From Anseranas semipalmata (Eukaryota > Chordata > Aves > Anseriformes > Anseranatidae): a stretch of DNA of 64,000 nucleotides. Made by a program: the position numbers and the translations under genes. The stretch spans positions 429,281 to 493,280 of the forward strand of contig VXAA01005247.1 of the NCBI GenBank assembly GCA_013399115.1, read 5' to 3'. Numbering within the stretch: the first letter of the stretch is position 1; the number at the start of each line of letters is the position of its first letter. The notes beneath the pieces are model-generated. The model did not search any database and was not told where the DNA came from. It worked only from the letters and a program-made list of their open reading frames with translations. Positions 47,223-60,480 of the stretch are shown piece after piece.

Positions 47223-48140
47223 TAAAGAACAGATGGCCAAAGCAGAGATCCAGTTAAAAGGACTGCACAGAGTTATAAGAAACCTCTCGCTGTGACGTAT
47301 GCGCTTTACGATGTGCATTCCCTCAGACAATACATGATGAGTCGGCTGCAGCAGTTTATGTTCTGGATTAGAGCATATGCATAAATAAAGCTACGTTTTT
47401 ATGTGATCCCAACAAATAAATGGGAAGCACGGACAGGAATGTCTAGCTGATGGAAAAATGAGACACCACAAACAAACCACAGCTTGATGATAAAAAAAAA
47501 AGTCTAAGATTTATATGGCACAGCTGGCTATGTGTAGTGCTTTTGTAAGCCTGCAGCATCTGGTCACTTGTTTTAAATGTCTGAATAGATAGAGGCCTGA
47601 ACCTTACACAACTGTGGAGAAAGAGGCAATGTTTCATAGCAAACCACACAGCTACACATTGCACCATACCCTCGCGCACATGGAGGCCCGCCTGACTTCA
47701 AACGCCCAGGTGAGAAGCGGGAGGGGGCCTCCTGTCCCGCTGAGCACGACTGTCTGGCTGCACGTCTGTAAGCTACGCGCCTGCATGAACACCAACTGTG
47801 TGCAGGTGGAAATGGCGGCAAGTTTCCCGGCATTTAATATCTCCTGTGCATGTTCTTGTGACCTTCTAAGGTCTCTTCCATGTTGCGGTTGCAAAGATGG
47901 TCTTGAAATTAAGTCAAAAATGATGCTGAGGAAGAACCATGTATTTAGACATCAGGCCAGCTGCAATCAGCTCCTGTGCAGGGCAGGTGGCTCTGCCCAT
48001 CGAATCTGTCCCCTGTTAGGATACCACAGACATCCATGTACCTACATCTTTCTTAACAAACTGTGCTGGAACTGGAACATGTCTTCTAGAAGGACATCCA
48101 AGCACAGCTACAAGTGACAATAATTCTATCATCTCATTTC
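47223..48140 (+). other. Noncoding stretch with the longest open frame
   Basis: The + frame from the ATG at 47629 to 48117 (about 162 codons; 167 if an upstream GTG is counted) is the longest in the window. It is cysteine- and histidine-rich (for example CACSCDLLRSLPCCGCKDG) but no zinc-finger spacing is regular and no domain is recognised. Minus frames overlap it at 47573-47894. A CAG|GTGAGA donor-like site at 47710-47711 lies inside. Local GC and CpG content explain most of the openness. Not accepted as a gene without transcript evidence. Confidence 0.25.
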
Positions 48141-48206
48141 CGTAGCTCCACTGATTTCCATGGAGATATGCTAACACATACCACCAGAGAACCTGGCCCA
48201 CTGTCC
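48141..48206. mobile_element. Half of a palindromic MITE-like element
   Basis: CGTAGCTCCACTGATTTCCATG, then GAGATATGCTAACACATACC, then ACCTGGCCCACTGT follow the centre and right arm of the 45102-45198 element (ACTATGCTGATTTACACCAG ... GTGGCCCAC). The left arm is not recognisable. Diverged and noncoding. Confidence 0.5.
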
Positions 48207-49155
48207 TTTAGCAGCTCCAAGAAACCACCCCAAAACATCCCAGATACCACTTTGTGAACTAGCCCAAATGGTGCTTCTTCATCTGTAAAAAAATAACGGG
48301 AAATGATAAAAGCCTGTTATGAAGAGAGGAGGAGCAGGACTATCTTCATGTTTTAATCGCAGAGTACTTGAGCTTTCCATTTCTAACAGATGATATTTTT
48401 ACCCAAATGTTCAAAAGAGACATTGCACAATGAGCTGTGGGAAAAGCAGATTCCCAGGCATGGTGTGAGTCACTCAACAGAGGGAGAGAGCGGAGCTTGT
48501 CCAGCCAGAGAGCGGCACCACAGCAGCAGTGAGGGTGGCCAAAGAGTGGTGACAAGGGAGGAGGGCAGGTACCTTTGAGGGCTGTGTTTGAAAAAAGTCT
48601 ATGGAAATCCAAGAAGCTGAACGACAAGAAGATTAAATAAGGCTCCTCAGTGCTCCAGAGCAAAGTCCTTTCCAACAGCAGGAACATACTGAACATAACT
48701 TGCTAAATTCCATATTTGTGCAGGCTGTTTCAGTCAAGGGAAGAAGTTTTCAACAATCTAAATATTTTCTATAGCTTCTAAACCCACCATGCTCTCACTG
48801 GAAAGGTAAGATGTTGCAGACACAACCTCTTATTTTTAAAAGTCTCACAAAAACCCAAAGGTTTGTGCTCCCTCTGTTGGTTTTAGGGAAGAGTTTTTTT
48901 TTTTTTCCCCCCACAAATATCATCCCTCATTTTGTTCTGACATCAGTAGAAGGACAAAAATGCATTTGTGTGATGAGATGTTATTTACACTGAAGTTTCT
49001 CTTGTTTAAACAAGAAAATGGACGTGCTAATTTCAGCTCCATCCCAAATGCAAAGAAAATGAATAAACATTTAATAAACCAACTGACAAACTGGAGGAAG
49101 ATTAAAGTATTTCAGTTCTGCTGAAGGAAATATTGCAAGCAAATGGGGGATAACA
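48207..49155. other. Unassigned noncoding DNA
   Basis: No gene or repeat recognised. A 31-base block (48775-48805) with acceptor- and donor-like edges contains CCACCATG. See the findings. Confidence 0.55.
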
Positions 49156-49176
49156 CCACACGCACACACACACACA
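49156..49176 (+). repeat. (CA)n microsatellite
   Basis: CACACGCACACACACACACA: an imperfect short CA repeat. Confidence 0.85.
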
Positions 49177-50986
49177 GAGTTATGTCACAAGTATCCATCT
49201 GAGCTGGCATCTGTGCCATTGTTCGCCAGTATACAGATGCCTATATACCCCAAATCATGCATTGCTCATATTGTTTGCTATTGCACCTACTTTCCCTTTA
49301 GCGTTGGCAAAAGAGAAATAACTGGGTAAGATGAAAAAGTCGAGTTGCAAAAATGAACTAGATGAGCATGAGTCTGTAAAGATACAGAAAACGAGTGAGA
49401 AAAAAAGCACGACAGAAGGATGGATCAAATTACTGCTTTTTTTTTTCCTTGGTGTTAATTATTTACAATATATGTTTCTTATCTACAATCTGTTTTTCAC
49501 CGTATCTTTATTCAGTGCAAGGGAGCCCTGATCTTGGTGGGGTTTTTAGCTGCTACTGCAACACAAATACTAAAATATAATATCAGATACACTTGTTTAA
49601 TTATTAATTATTAGCAACAGAATGTGAAGTCCTTATTTGCAGAATATGAAACCTTCAGGCTTAAATGGGACTAATGACTTAGGAGATGCTTATTGGAACA
49701 TGTCTACACCCTGGCCCTGACAGGGGGCTGAATCCAAGGTCTCTGGGGACTAACCCATGGCCTTACCAAACACTCCCAATTTAAAAGGGTGAAAATTGAT
49801 AGGTGCAGGCAAGGCATGAGGCAAGGCTACACGTCAGACACACTATTTGCTTTGGTAGCTTTGAAAGTAAAAGATGGCTTTCCAGCCTGCCTCTATAACC
49901 ACAGACACTGAGGTAATGTATCAAGGACAAACTACCAGGTTATCTAGCCATTTTTTAATGCAGCTGTGGAGAGGGTGGCTGGCCGACCCACTTCTCTAAC
50001 ATATCTGACAGCAGTGCCGGTTTGGCACATGCTCTTCGAACTGCTGGCTCTGCATACGTCCCCTCGCTGCCTGGTTGAACTTGTTTGTCGCTGGCTCCCA
50101 GCCCAAAACTTGTGACATTGCAATTACGCCGGGGTGGCTTGCGGAGTCTGTAGATATTTTAGCCACTCTGTCAAAGCTAGAAAAATCCTGACTGAACTGG
50201 AGCAGGAAAACAATTTGCTGAAACATCACCTGGAGCAGGAAGTTATTAGATGCTTGAGTGACTTCTAGAACAGAAAACTATGTATGAATATGTACACGAG
50301 GCAAAACAGATGTTGTCTTGACCTCTGCACGCTGGAATCTTATAGCTGCTCTGTTTACTCTCTGCTGTCCGTAATGCATCTTTAAGCCAGGTGCTGCCAC
50401 TTATCAGGTATCTACATCTCTTGTTTAAACAAATGTTAACTGAACTTGACAGCAAAGGGGACCCCTGCAGCAAAAATGGCAGAAGACAGCTTTAAAGCTA
50501 CCTTCAGTTCTTACTCCTGAAATAACTGAAGTTTTGTGTGACTAGGTAAGGAGTGAGGGTAGAAAGTTAAACTCCTGACCCCATCTCCATGGGATTTCAT
50601 ACGCTGTCTGGCTGGATCTCTGCTGGGGTGTAAGGCTCAGCTCTGCAGGCAGGAGGAGAGCTGGTCTTCAGGAGCTGGTGGGATCCATGACATGGGCTGT
50701 CCCCTCTGCCCACCCGTGTCTCCAAGGTCTCCTTGAACCAGTAGGACCCTTCTGTGACCACCATTATACTGTACTGCCAACATCGTAACTACTGCTAGCA
50801 TCATAAACTACTCCTTGCATCATAGCAACTGCTTGCACCATGGCTATGCCTAGCATCTTTCCCCAGGGCCACTCCATGGGAGAGAGCTGCAAAAGCACAC
50901 TGTTAGATGTGCTGCAAGTCTGGGAGCTGAACCCTGACTGCCTCCTTTCCCAACTTGGCGGCAGGGTGTCTCCACTTGTTTATAAG
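49177..50986. other. Unassigned noncoding DNA
   Basis: No gene or repeat recognised. Frames are 60-77 codons with no domain. Confidence 0.6.
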
Positions 50987-51009
50987 TTTTTTTTTTGTTG
51001 TTGTTGTTA
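50987..51009 (+). repeat. T10 then (GTT)4 tract
   Basis: Ten Ts followed by GTT units. Simple repeat. Confidence 0.85.
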
Positions 51010-54000
51010 TGTCAATGGCAACTTAAAAGAAAAGTCCTAAGGCAAGACAAGGCCAGAGAGCTCTAGTGCCTGTTGAGGCCCTGTTGGGGTCGTACACCAT
51101 GCCCATCATCATCACCATGGCAGCAGAGCATCTCCACCAAGAGCTGCAGGTTTCAGCAGTCCCTGTGCTCCTCTGGGAAATCATACAGCTGCTTATGATA
51201 GGTGTGAAATTAAACTCTGTCACCTCTTTGTTAAGGGCAGCCCTATAACTGTTCATCCATGAAGCAAAGACAACAGGAGCTTAAAGGAGGTTTTACAGAA
51301 AGCTTTGAGCCTTGCTTCTCTCCTTCGCTTTCTCTTCCCAAGTCCTAGTGTACACAGCTGAGATAAAGGGTCTGCAGACCCACACAAGCTCCTGCAAGGG
51401 AATGAATTGCTGAAGCTGAGGAAACACCACCACGAGCAAGGAGGTTGGTGTGAGGGGTTTGCTATCAGCAGAGAGCCAGACAGGATGATCAAGACAGAAC
51501 CAACCCGTATTTACTGTAATGTGTGACAAAAAGTGCCCTGGTTTCGGGGGTGCTTTAGAGCCTTTTTGGTGCCCGAGAGAGGACAGTTTACAGGATCCAA
51601 GCACAATTATTTCACCTTCCAAATACTGGTGAAGAAATAAACATCTTCTTATCAAAGCTAACTTTGGATTGAAATTTGTCTTCTGATTGATTGGATTCAG
51701 TTTTTCTTGTGTCTAACATTAACTCCTCATAACTGCCTCAGGAATGCAGAGACAATCTGGCATGCATTACATAAATACCTATATCTATATTTTTGTCTAC
51801 TGATCAACCTGTCTGTGTTTATTTTAATCAAACACGGATAAAGGCCACAGCAAATAGGTATTGGTAGCACTGACAACTCTGAGAGCGAAAGCTGAAATTC
51901 TGCCAGGATCCTGCTAATCAGCTGTTCATAGAGAGTTGAGGAAATCCTAAAAATTTGGGAGTGAGGAGTCATATTAATCATTAGAGATAAAATCTGAAGT
52001 TGATTTCAGAAGACTGAGATGAATGTTCTTGTAGAAGCAGGGGAAGACATTTTTCTAAACTTTACAAAATGGGAAATAATTTAGTCTTTTTTATTTTACA
52101 AAGGAATAGGTCTATCTAGTCTTTGCAGCTTCACTGCAAAGTGTCTGCAAGTGATTCCAAGCGCAAAGTTAAAGGTCATTAAAAAAAAATAAAACATTTT
52201 GCCCCTGCAGAGGCTCAGGGTGTGTACATGCTGAAATAATCACCTGGAGAAAAATATTCAATTAAACTATAGTTTCCTGTCTTACATCCTTCACTCACAG
52301 CCAGCCCTTTACACCCCCGTCACTTCATCAGAAGACAGAAAGGGAAAAAAGATCAGGTCAAATACCTCCACTTTCACGTGGAAGACAATATCTAGAACTC
52401 ACTCATTTCCAAGGTTCCTTTCTTAATGCCTTGCAGAAAGGAGGTCTGGTATAAAGAGACTTTGCAACTTCTTTCATATAAGGCAGATACATACAAAGCA
52501 AAATCACATTCAAAGTATGTTACCTGATCCCAGACAGTAGTGGTGGACTCAGCACATTGTCCTAAACTTACTCAATTACTGCTGAAGCTGTATATTCTGG
52601 GTATATACTATAGGCATATACATATTCCTTCCTGTCTTTAGCTTAATAAGCACCCTTTTGTTCTGGTGCAGCTGATTTATGTTATGGGTTTCTACTGATG
52701 TATGCTCAGAGATTTGTTACGTACTGGGGCAAATGTTCCAATTTAGGCTGGACTAGCTGAGCCTTTTCTTGTTCTTCAAAGAAGAAAATAAGGCACCGAA
52801 TTTCTTGAGAAAAAAAAAAATCTCAGTGGCATTGGGAACACTGTGAATTTACTAAAGTATTTAACCTTCCTCCCAAAACTTTTGGGAGTACACACAGCAA
52901 TAATGAGCAGCAAGTGTGCCTGTTATCACAGTTCTGAAGTAATCATGACCTCTGAGACTACAAACTTTCAGCAAACACTTTTGCAGAAAGGTTATGCTGC
53001 TCATCTCAAAAGATCCTCAGGCTGTATAGAATTAGCAGCTGTGTATGTAGAAACCTGCAGCTAGTCTCTTCTGCTTTACAACAATGGCAGTGAAGAGGAA
53101 GATATATGCCAAAGTCTGGATAACATTGGACCGAATAACAGGTAGAGATGTCTTTTCCGTTGAAACCCACAGGTTGATATTAGGGAGAGCAGGGATGTGT
53201 TATAGAAAATCCATTGTGCTATCTGAACATCAGAGGTTTGAAATTTTCTGACGAAATGAAGTCTCCTACAGTTCCCACTGTCACACTGTCCATTCAATGC
53301 TGGCTGAGAAGGAAGGACGGTGGTGAGAGTTTACCCACCCTCTGGCCACCAGATCAGACCTGGGTAGATGGCTTGCACTGCCATCAAAGAGAACAAGAGA
53401 GTCTGGAAAAGACAATATAGGGAGTAATGCATCAAAACAGAGGCCAGCTCTAGGCCAGATAGGATAAAATATTAGGCAGCTGAAATGGGATGGTTTTGAG
53501 GATGCACAGACTTCAAACATGGCAGTCTAATTCCTTATGTGATAAACTCAGCAGTAGACAGAACCACAGATGCCAGAAAAACAGCGTCACTAACACTCAG
53601 GAGGATTTTAGAGCAGGACAGCTTGTTCCTGCTGCAAGATGTGGGAAGACTAAATGAGCTCAATAATTTCAGAGTCTCTAAACCTGTCGTTACCTGCCCT
53701 GCTGCTGATAGTGCTGTTATCTTGTTACTTCTGCATGCGTACTTCCTTCAAGGATTTTAGTGTTATGGCTCTGAAAGGATATCTGGTTTGCTTAAACATC
53801 AGGAGACTAAAAGCTAAACTGAAACAGAAAACACACCTACAAGGAGATGAAAAGAACCATGCATTTCATTGAAAGGAGGACATGCACTCCATGTAGATCT
53901 GAGTTTAGTTACAGAGCAGCTAAGAAGAGCCCTAAATCCACTGAAAGTGTATAATTTACCAACCATTGAGGCTTTGTTAATATTCCCCTTTTACAGATTT

Positions 54001-57000
54001 TTTTTGCACTGGCTGATTAGCTAATTAAAGATGTAGGCTGTTTCCTTTCAATCAGAACTGTGAGCGTGTACCAGATGCCAAGCATCATGACATGCAGAGT
54101 CAGACAAGCTCAGAGAGATGTCGGGGTACAAAAGAGGGCAGCCCAAGCAGATTACCCCACTGGCAAAGGGGTACCACACTGGATTTGCCCATTTATCCCC
54201 TCCTGGCATGAGTTTCACTATACCTCTCTGTGAAAACAACCCAAACACCATGAAAAAACAGCGCAGTGTTGGGTGCGATGGTGAGAAAAACAAAGATACC
54301 ACTGGAAAACTTGCGCCAGCTTCATGCAGGCATGGTTGTGGTAGACAAAAGGAACTGATTCACCACTCTTCATAGAGCAAAATGAGCATCAAAACCAGTA
54401 TTGTTCCCTGCGTCTGTATGGCACTGCCATCTGCATAAGAGAAGGAAAAAAAAACACAGGAGCTCTTTGGGACCAAACAAGTCAATGCTTTCTTTCCTGT
54501 GTTATCAATCAAAGAAACCGGGTACCTCTCAAATAAGGAGAGACAAATCTTTGGTTTGAAAGATGATTAGAAGGTACTTGGATGGTCTATTATTTGATTA
54601 AGATTTCAATTGAAAACGTGTTTTCAAAATCCTTGTTCTCCCTAAGGAGTTTTAAGTCTCAGTTCTAAAAAAGGTTTATAGGCAAAGAAATAATAGCACC
54701 TCCAAGATGCATTTGGCTGACTTGCAGAATACAGTTGGGGCATGGTCTGTAACAGGGTTAGCTGAGGTAAAAATTTCCAACTCTTCTAAAAATACCGGAA
54801 ATTGTTGTTTAAATGGAAATTGGCTGAGTTACCAATTAAAACAATTTGGACTGAAAAAGGTGATGTGATATAAAACTTTTGATCCCCTGTAAGGTGACCA
54901 AAGTACAAGATAACAGATAGAAAATGATCAAGGCAATCTAAAACTTCCCAATTTAAGGGTAAGCTACAAGATGCTTTGCAGAGGGACAGAGGAGCCTTTA
55001 AATATTTAACTACGGCAGTTTTAAATGCAGATTGGACTACATTTTCTTGGCATTGCAGATTTTTTTTCCATTTCAAGGCTAGCAAACCTCCTGGAATCTT
55101 ACCAATAGCCATGAAAGATTCAAAAATTGAGTAACTGTGGTAAGAACATGCATAGCTGATAAATAGGAAGAAAACATTTGGACTCTCAAACAGTTAGTCC
55201 TAGTGGTTTACAAATTTCTTTATCTAAAATTATAGCAACTGGAAAACCTAAGCTAACATTAAAATGTTTAGCTAAGAGTTCAAATACACATATTTTATAC
55301 TGGGGTAGAAATATTTCTTTGGCCCAATGGAGCTCACAATGTTAATTTGCTTACAGACAGAGGGATCCAAAAAGAAATGATGCCAACACGCTAAGCATAT
55401 TTCTAAAATATTTTTTCCGCTAAAATGTGCGTCATTCCAAAAACATGTCTGAGTGGTTATATTTTGGGTGAGGAACAAAATCATTGACAAAGTGTCAAAT
55501 ACATCTTTATACTACAATATTTTGTTGTCTGTTATATACGTAAAATGGTTATTTACGGGAATGGATGCTTAATATATACAAAAGGCAAGGGGGAAAAGCT
55601 TATATTTAGGGTTTACCAGTGAAAACCAGCAAAGCTGCAGGTAAACTGGGTAAGTCATTTAGGTCAAATTGGGTCGGTCATCAGGCTGGCTAAATCCTGA
55701 GGCAGCATCACACCAGAACGAGCCTTCTCCTGTCTTTTACAAAGCCTTCTGCCTTCATTAGACAGGCATATTTAACTTTGTGCACCATTTGAGTTCATCG
55801 CTTCTGATTTTTAATCAAGGCACTGGACACATGCGATGCCGCTGCCCCCTCCACAGTTCCTGTAGGGTCTCTTCCTTTGATTGCATCAATCAAACCCAAA
55901 ACTATTTGCTGCTCTCAGGCAGAGCCGGAGCCTGCACATCCCAGGGGGATCAATTTGCCCTCCCTGCCCCTCCTGGACGTTGGTAAGCTTGCGAAGGGGC
56001 TGTGTGACAGGTCCCCCCAAGTCCTTGTGCTTCACCTTCAGGGAGGGAGGCTTTGCAGGTCCATATCTACCTGTAAGAGTGCTCAACCTTCACCCCCTGC
56101 CCCAGGAAGGGCTCTCGACCCATTGACAGCTCCCTGGTTCCTGACTTGCCCGGGGAGCTGAGCAATTCCTGCTGCCAGAAGTTTCTGTAGCTGCAGATTT
56201 GTTCCTTATATTAACTCAGCTCAGTAGGTAACATGTGACAGCAGGAATTTTGGCAAGAGAATTAGGAGTTAACATAGGAGAGAACATAGGGAAAAGGTTA
56301 CAAAGGCTAATCTAAAGTGACGCTAAAGGTTTTACATGGCTATGACTAAAAAGGAACTTTTAAATAATGGTTTGATAGTCTTTTCTGAGGTTTATAAATG
56401 ACATTTCCTCTACATCACCTCTCTGCAATAATAGCACAGATCTGATATGCTACATTTTTCTAGAAATCTTGCAGGACACCAAAAGCTGAGTATATCCTAT
56501 TCATCTTTTCTGCACGCAGAAAAAGTATGATCTTGAACTTTTCAAAGTTTTCCATTTGGGGGGAGTAGAAATTTCTCCTCTAAGAATCAATTAATCATTG
56601 CATGCTGTGAGGCACCTCTAATGTACAGATTTAACGAGACAAGCCTTCCTGCTTTAGTTTTTTCCACCTTTGAATAAGTACTCCTTTACACATAAAAATC
56701 AAATATAAACAGCGCTAGGACCAAAACCCATGTTCTTGGAACTGCACCTAATTTAGAACTGTAAGAACTTGGGAATGTTTATATTTCATCCCTGAAGTCT
56801 TCATCTGTTTATATCTAAACTGCAATCTGAACTTAGACACAACTACAAGGCTCAGTGAAATAGGAGAGTGTTCCCTTGAGCCATAGTCCTGGAAATCCAC
56901 CATCTTTTTTCTTCATTAATATCTAATCCCCATTTAGTAAGAATTTAGCTACTTTTATCCTGATGTGAAACTTCAGGGCTGCCTATTTCACTCTGCTGCC

Positions 57001-57370
57001 TGCTGCTTCTAAATACAGCAGTGCTGGTGGCGGAGGTGGTGACTGTGAGTCATAAACACTCTGTCATTGTAACATGTCAGATTTGTCCAAAAGAAACATA
57101 TTTTTATATCTTAGATTATTTTATTATTAGTTTAAGAAGGTTCGTTTAGCTCCTAGCAAAGCCACGAGGAAGAATTATGCACTTAAGCAGTTCTATCTCT
57201 GATGTGTAATGCCTTGCAGACATTTAACATGCTGAGACAAACAAGAGAATCCCCAGAGTGCTCATCTACTACGGGACTTATTTCATACTGCATCAATAAT
57301 GTACATTGAGATGTGAAGATAGCTCCTTGTTTTTGTAAGGTATGATTACACTAGTGCAGACAACTTCCAC
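51010..57370. other. Unassigned noncoding DNA
   Basis: More than 6 kb without a gene, RNA or interspersed repeat that I recognise. A cluster of frames in three phases at 55780-56161 coincides with a GC-rich patch (CCCTCCCTGCCCC and similar) and shows no domain. The minus frames at 51253-51655 are similar. Nothing else is seen. Confidence 0.55.
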
Positions 57371-57423
57371 TCAGCTTCACTGGAAACACTGAAGTCAGCT
57401 CCCTGATAAAAACCTGGCCCACT
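57371..57423. mobile_element. Diverged palindromic MITE-like remnant
   Basis: TCAGCTTCACTGGAAACACTG, then AAGTCAGCTCCCTGATAAAA, then ACCTGGCCCACT resemble the CATTGAAGTCA centre and the CTGGCCCA terminus of the palindromic element family seen at 45102-45198. Short and weak. Confidence 0.35.
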
Positions 57424-59734
57424 CTTTATCTAACAGAAGAAGAAAATATACTATCAACAGGAAACTGTTGGGAGCAGTCTCGTGCTGGAATATCAGTTGT
57501 TTGCTGTGATGTTTTCTGAGGACCAGGTGAAGTGTTGAAAAGCCCAGTGCAGGGGTTAATATTTCTAGCTAGAAATTTCCTATTGCTAGAAAATTACTTC
57601 TGATATTAGTTTTTTGTAGGTCTAAGTGAAATACGCTGGCCCGCATTTAATCACTGTGGTGAATGTTTATCCCGATAAGTAGACCTCATACTACTTCAGC
57701 AGATTTTTTTGAGTCTGTAAGGGCTCACCCATTGAAGAACTGAATCATCTACCTTGATGTTTTTGGTAGACCATGGAAGTCACCAAATAATTCACTTTTT
57801 CTCAGTTTGACCTCTCATTTGTCCTAGGAATACACACAGCATTATGTCAAGTTAACATACTGGTGCAGTGCCCATATCTACTATTGTACAATACATAGAA
57901 CAAACATAAAAGACATCAATCAAAATCCCCAAAATGTCTTTTTCTGCCAAGATGCATAAACGTTTCCTATCTCCCATCAAATTATTTTAATTACAGCTGC
58001 TGAGCTTCATAATTATTTTTAGCCGGGCTGCCTTTTCTGTTGTTATTGAACATATGATATGCAATGTATTGCACTTATACATCCTATTGGATTTTTTTTA
58101 TGGCAGAGCGACTCCTGTAGCTCAGACAGAGAACTGTTTTTCTGTTATTATAAAACCATTTACACTCTTGCTGGAAATTTTCCATCTCTGCTATCTGACT
58201 AAGATATAGTTGAGGGAGGAGGACCCCTTCTTCTCCCCATGATGTTTCATGTGGGTAAGTTTTTAAAAAGATTGCTATAGCTCCAAAACAAACAAAATAG
58301 AAACATGATATGGACAGATTCTTAGCGACAAAAGGAGCCAAATCACTTTTTTTTTTTTTCATGACTATAATCCAAGATCATATAACAGCACCTTTATCTT
58401 TTTAGGATCTTTGTTTTCAACTATGCATCCTTAACTTTGCTTCTATTTAGGGTTTCTCCCTGCAGGTAATAAAACATAAGGTAATTGCTAAAAGAAATAA
58501 TAAAAAAAAAAGCAAGCCTGGCTTCGGCTGAGTAAAAACAATTGGGTTTCAAACATATACCAGCAAGAAGCCTGTATGTTTGAGTGCTACTGAAACACAT
58601 GCCATTTATAACATGACAACAGCAAGACTTTCCTGAAAGACACTGCTAAATGTGCAGCCACTTACCCAGGAAGAATTTGTATTGCGTTTCTGAAAGCAAA
58701 ATTACAATAGCTGACAAAACATGAAAGTTTCATCATGGTGGATTAGAATGTGCACAAGGAATTCAAAGGAATTTATCGTTACTCAACATTTCAGGTAGCG
58801 CTCCCTTAACGTGTCTTTGGGGAGCAGATTTGTCTCTGCACTCTATAGAAAACCCATGCACATAAAAAGGTTAGATTACAGAAACCTAGTAAATAATATA
58901 ACAAACAGCTAGTTAGACTATACAGCCAGATGAGCAAATATGTGTTGCCCCTACACTACTGATCCCCAAAGAAAATGTGCATTTCTTTACCTCTAATGCA
59001 ATTGTTTCTTTGCTCAGGAACTTCCACGACTTGAGGGACTGGCAGTTGATTTTAAGATGCCTCATCCCTCCTTGCTTGTCACGGACCATGCCTGAGCAGG
59101 TTTCTTTACATTTCAAGTAGCAGAGTGCTTGCAGATATAAAACTTGATGCCACCTCTCACTGTCAAGTAAGAAATGCTCTCAGCATTTATGATCTCCAAA
59201 GATCTGCCCAAAGAAAGGACAAGGAAGGTAGAGAGCTGATATTCCTCAGACATAAAAGTTTTAGGAAAATAAACAAAAACATTTTTTCTATTGGCTGAAA
59301 GAAGAGAGAATGCTATTTGCTTTTGGATAAGATCAAAAACCAATTTAGCAACCTTAATTTATTATTAAGACTGCAGACGAGGAGAGGGAAGACTTTCAGT
59401 TCTCAGTCAAGTAAATACTAGTCAAGGGTACAGCAAAAAAGTCCTCGTGGTAGCTACAGAATCACAGGACACAAACATAAACTTGGGAAAGCCAAATGGA
59501 TGAACTGCTCAGAACTCCATCCTGCTGTAGATGGTACCTTGTAGCAAGCTCAGAAGCAGGCACACTTCTTACTGCAGTGCAGAGGTGCCACTGGTCATTA
59601 GACTTTTAATGTCATTAGCTATTATGTTATTACTCCAAGAGATTTTGATTAATAAACCAGAAAAACATGGCAGCATTTATTGCAGTCCTGTAGGGAATAG
59701 TTCTTGGCCTTGTGCTGTGCAACATTTGTACATG
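57424..59734. other. Unassigned noncoding DNA
   Basis: No gene or known repeat. A perfect 16-nt palindrome (ATTTCTAGCTAGAAAT, 57561-57576) is about what chance gives in 64 kb. Around 57980-58010 an E-box CAGCTG follows TTTTAATTA. Confidence 0.55.
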
Positions 59735-60480
59735 TCAGAAGAAAGCCAATGACTGCTGCAAAGTTCACAAGTGAAACAAAGTTTGGAAGAGAGGTAAATA
59801 AATTTGAGGAAGAGTTACTGAAATTGAACAAGATTGACTATAAACTGTCTGAAGGCAAAAATAAGGTGAGTTTACATGAAGTTACATATCCACTAATTAA
59901 AACATGAAGACTGGACCCTCTGAACGTGGTACTCTCTTTAGGGAGCAAACGTCTCTGAAGAAGACATGAGGATGACCCAGTCAACATTATATCCAAGTGT
60001 TAAGCTGTGGCCTAAAGAACAAACTCATTGTAAGACGCTTAAATAGGAATATATTTAGCAGGAGCATTTCTGTATTTTAGCTTTCTGTTCCAGATCCATG
60101 CTTTGAAAAGTGCATTGAAAAACTAGGCAATAATAGTAGGAAGTCATAGGAAACATTAAAGAAATTGAAAAAAAAAGATGCTGTATCATGGAAAAGCTCA
60201 TTTAGTCGGACTCTGAGGAGATCACAGAGCAACTTCATCACCATCTGGAAGAATTAGACAGAGGATCTGAAAGAAAGGATCTGGAAAGCTCCCTGATAGC
60301 CCAACCACTCACCAGACTCACCTCTGGCTGCAGTGGATTCTCTGTCACTGGAAGTTTTTAAAATGTGATTTCAAAACTGAAACCTCCCTAAAAAAACCTG
60401 TTCCTGTTTTTGGCCTTTTAGGGCCCAGGTTGCACAGGAGGTCACAGGGGTGGTCACAGTGGTCCCCTCTGCCCTCACCA
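59735..60480 (+). mobile_element. CR1 LINE fragment (old, sense, to 3' end)
   Basis: From 59761 the + strand reads KFTSETKFGR, which aligns with the CR1 reverse-transcriptase string KFADDTKLGG. The catalytic DD has become SE, so the copy is dead. Downstream, GTGGATTCTCTGTCACTGGA then AGTTTTTAAAATGTGA (about 60333-60367) and GTTGCACAGGAGGTCACAGG ... GTGGTCCCCTCTGCCCTCA (60429-60477) follow the CR1 end sequence GTGGATTCTCCATCACTTGA ... CAGGAGGTCAGACTAGATGA ... GGTCCCTTCTGGCCT. It is 5'-truncated, with many indels. Confidence 0.75.

Noticed and set aside
57561..57576. Perfect 16-nt palindrome ATTTCTAGCTAGAAAT
   Set aside because: About one is expected by chance in 64 kb, and AT-rich context raises that.
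59704..59907. 67-codon frame as a host gene
   Set aside because: Its centre (KFTSETKFG) is a CR1 reverse-transcriptase remnant.
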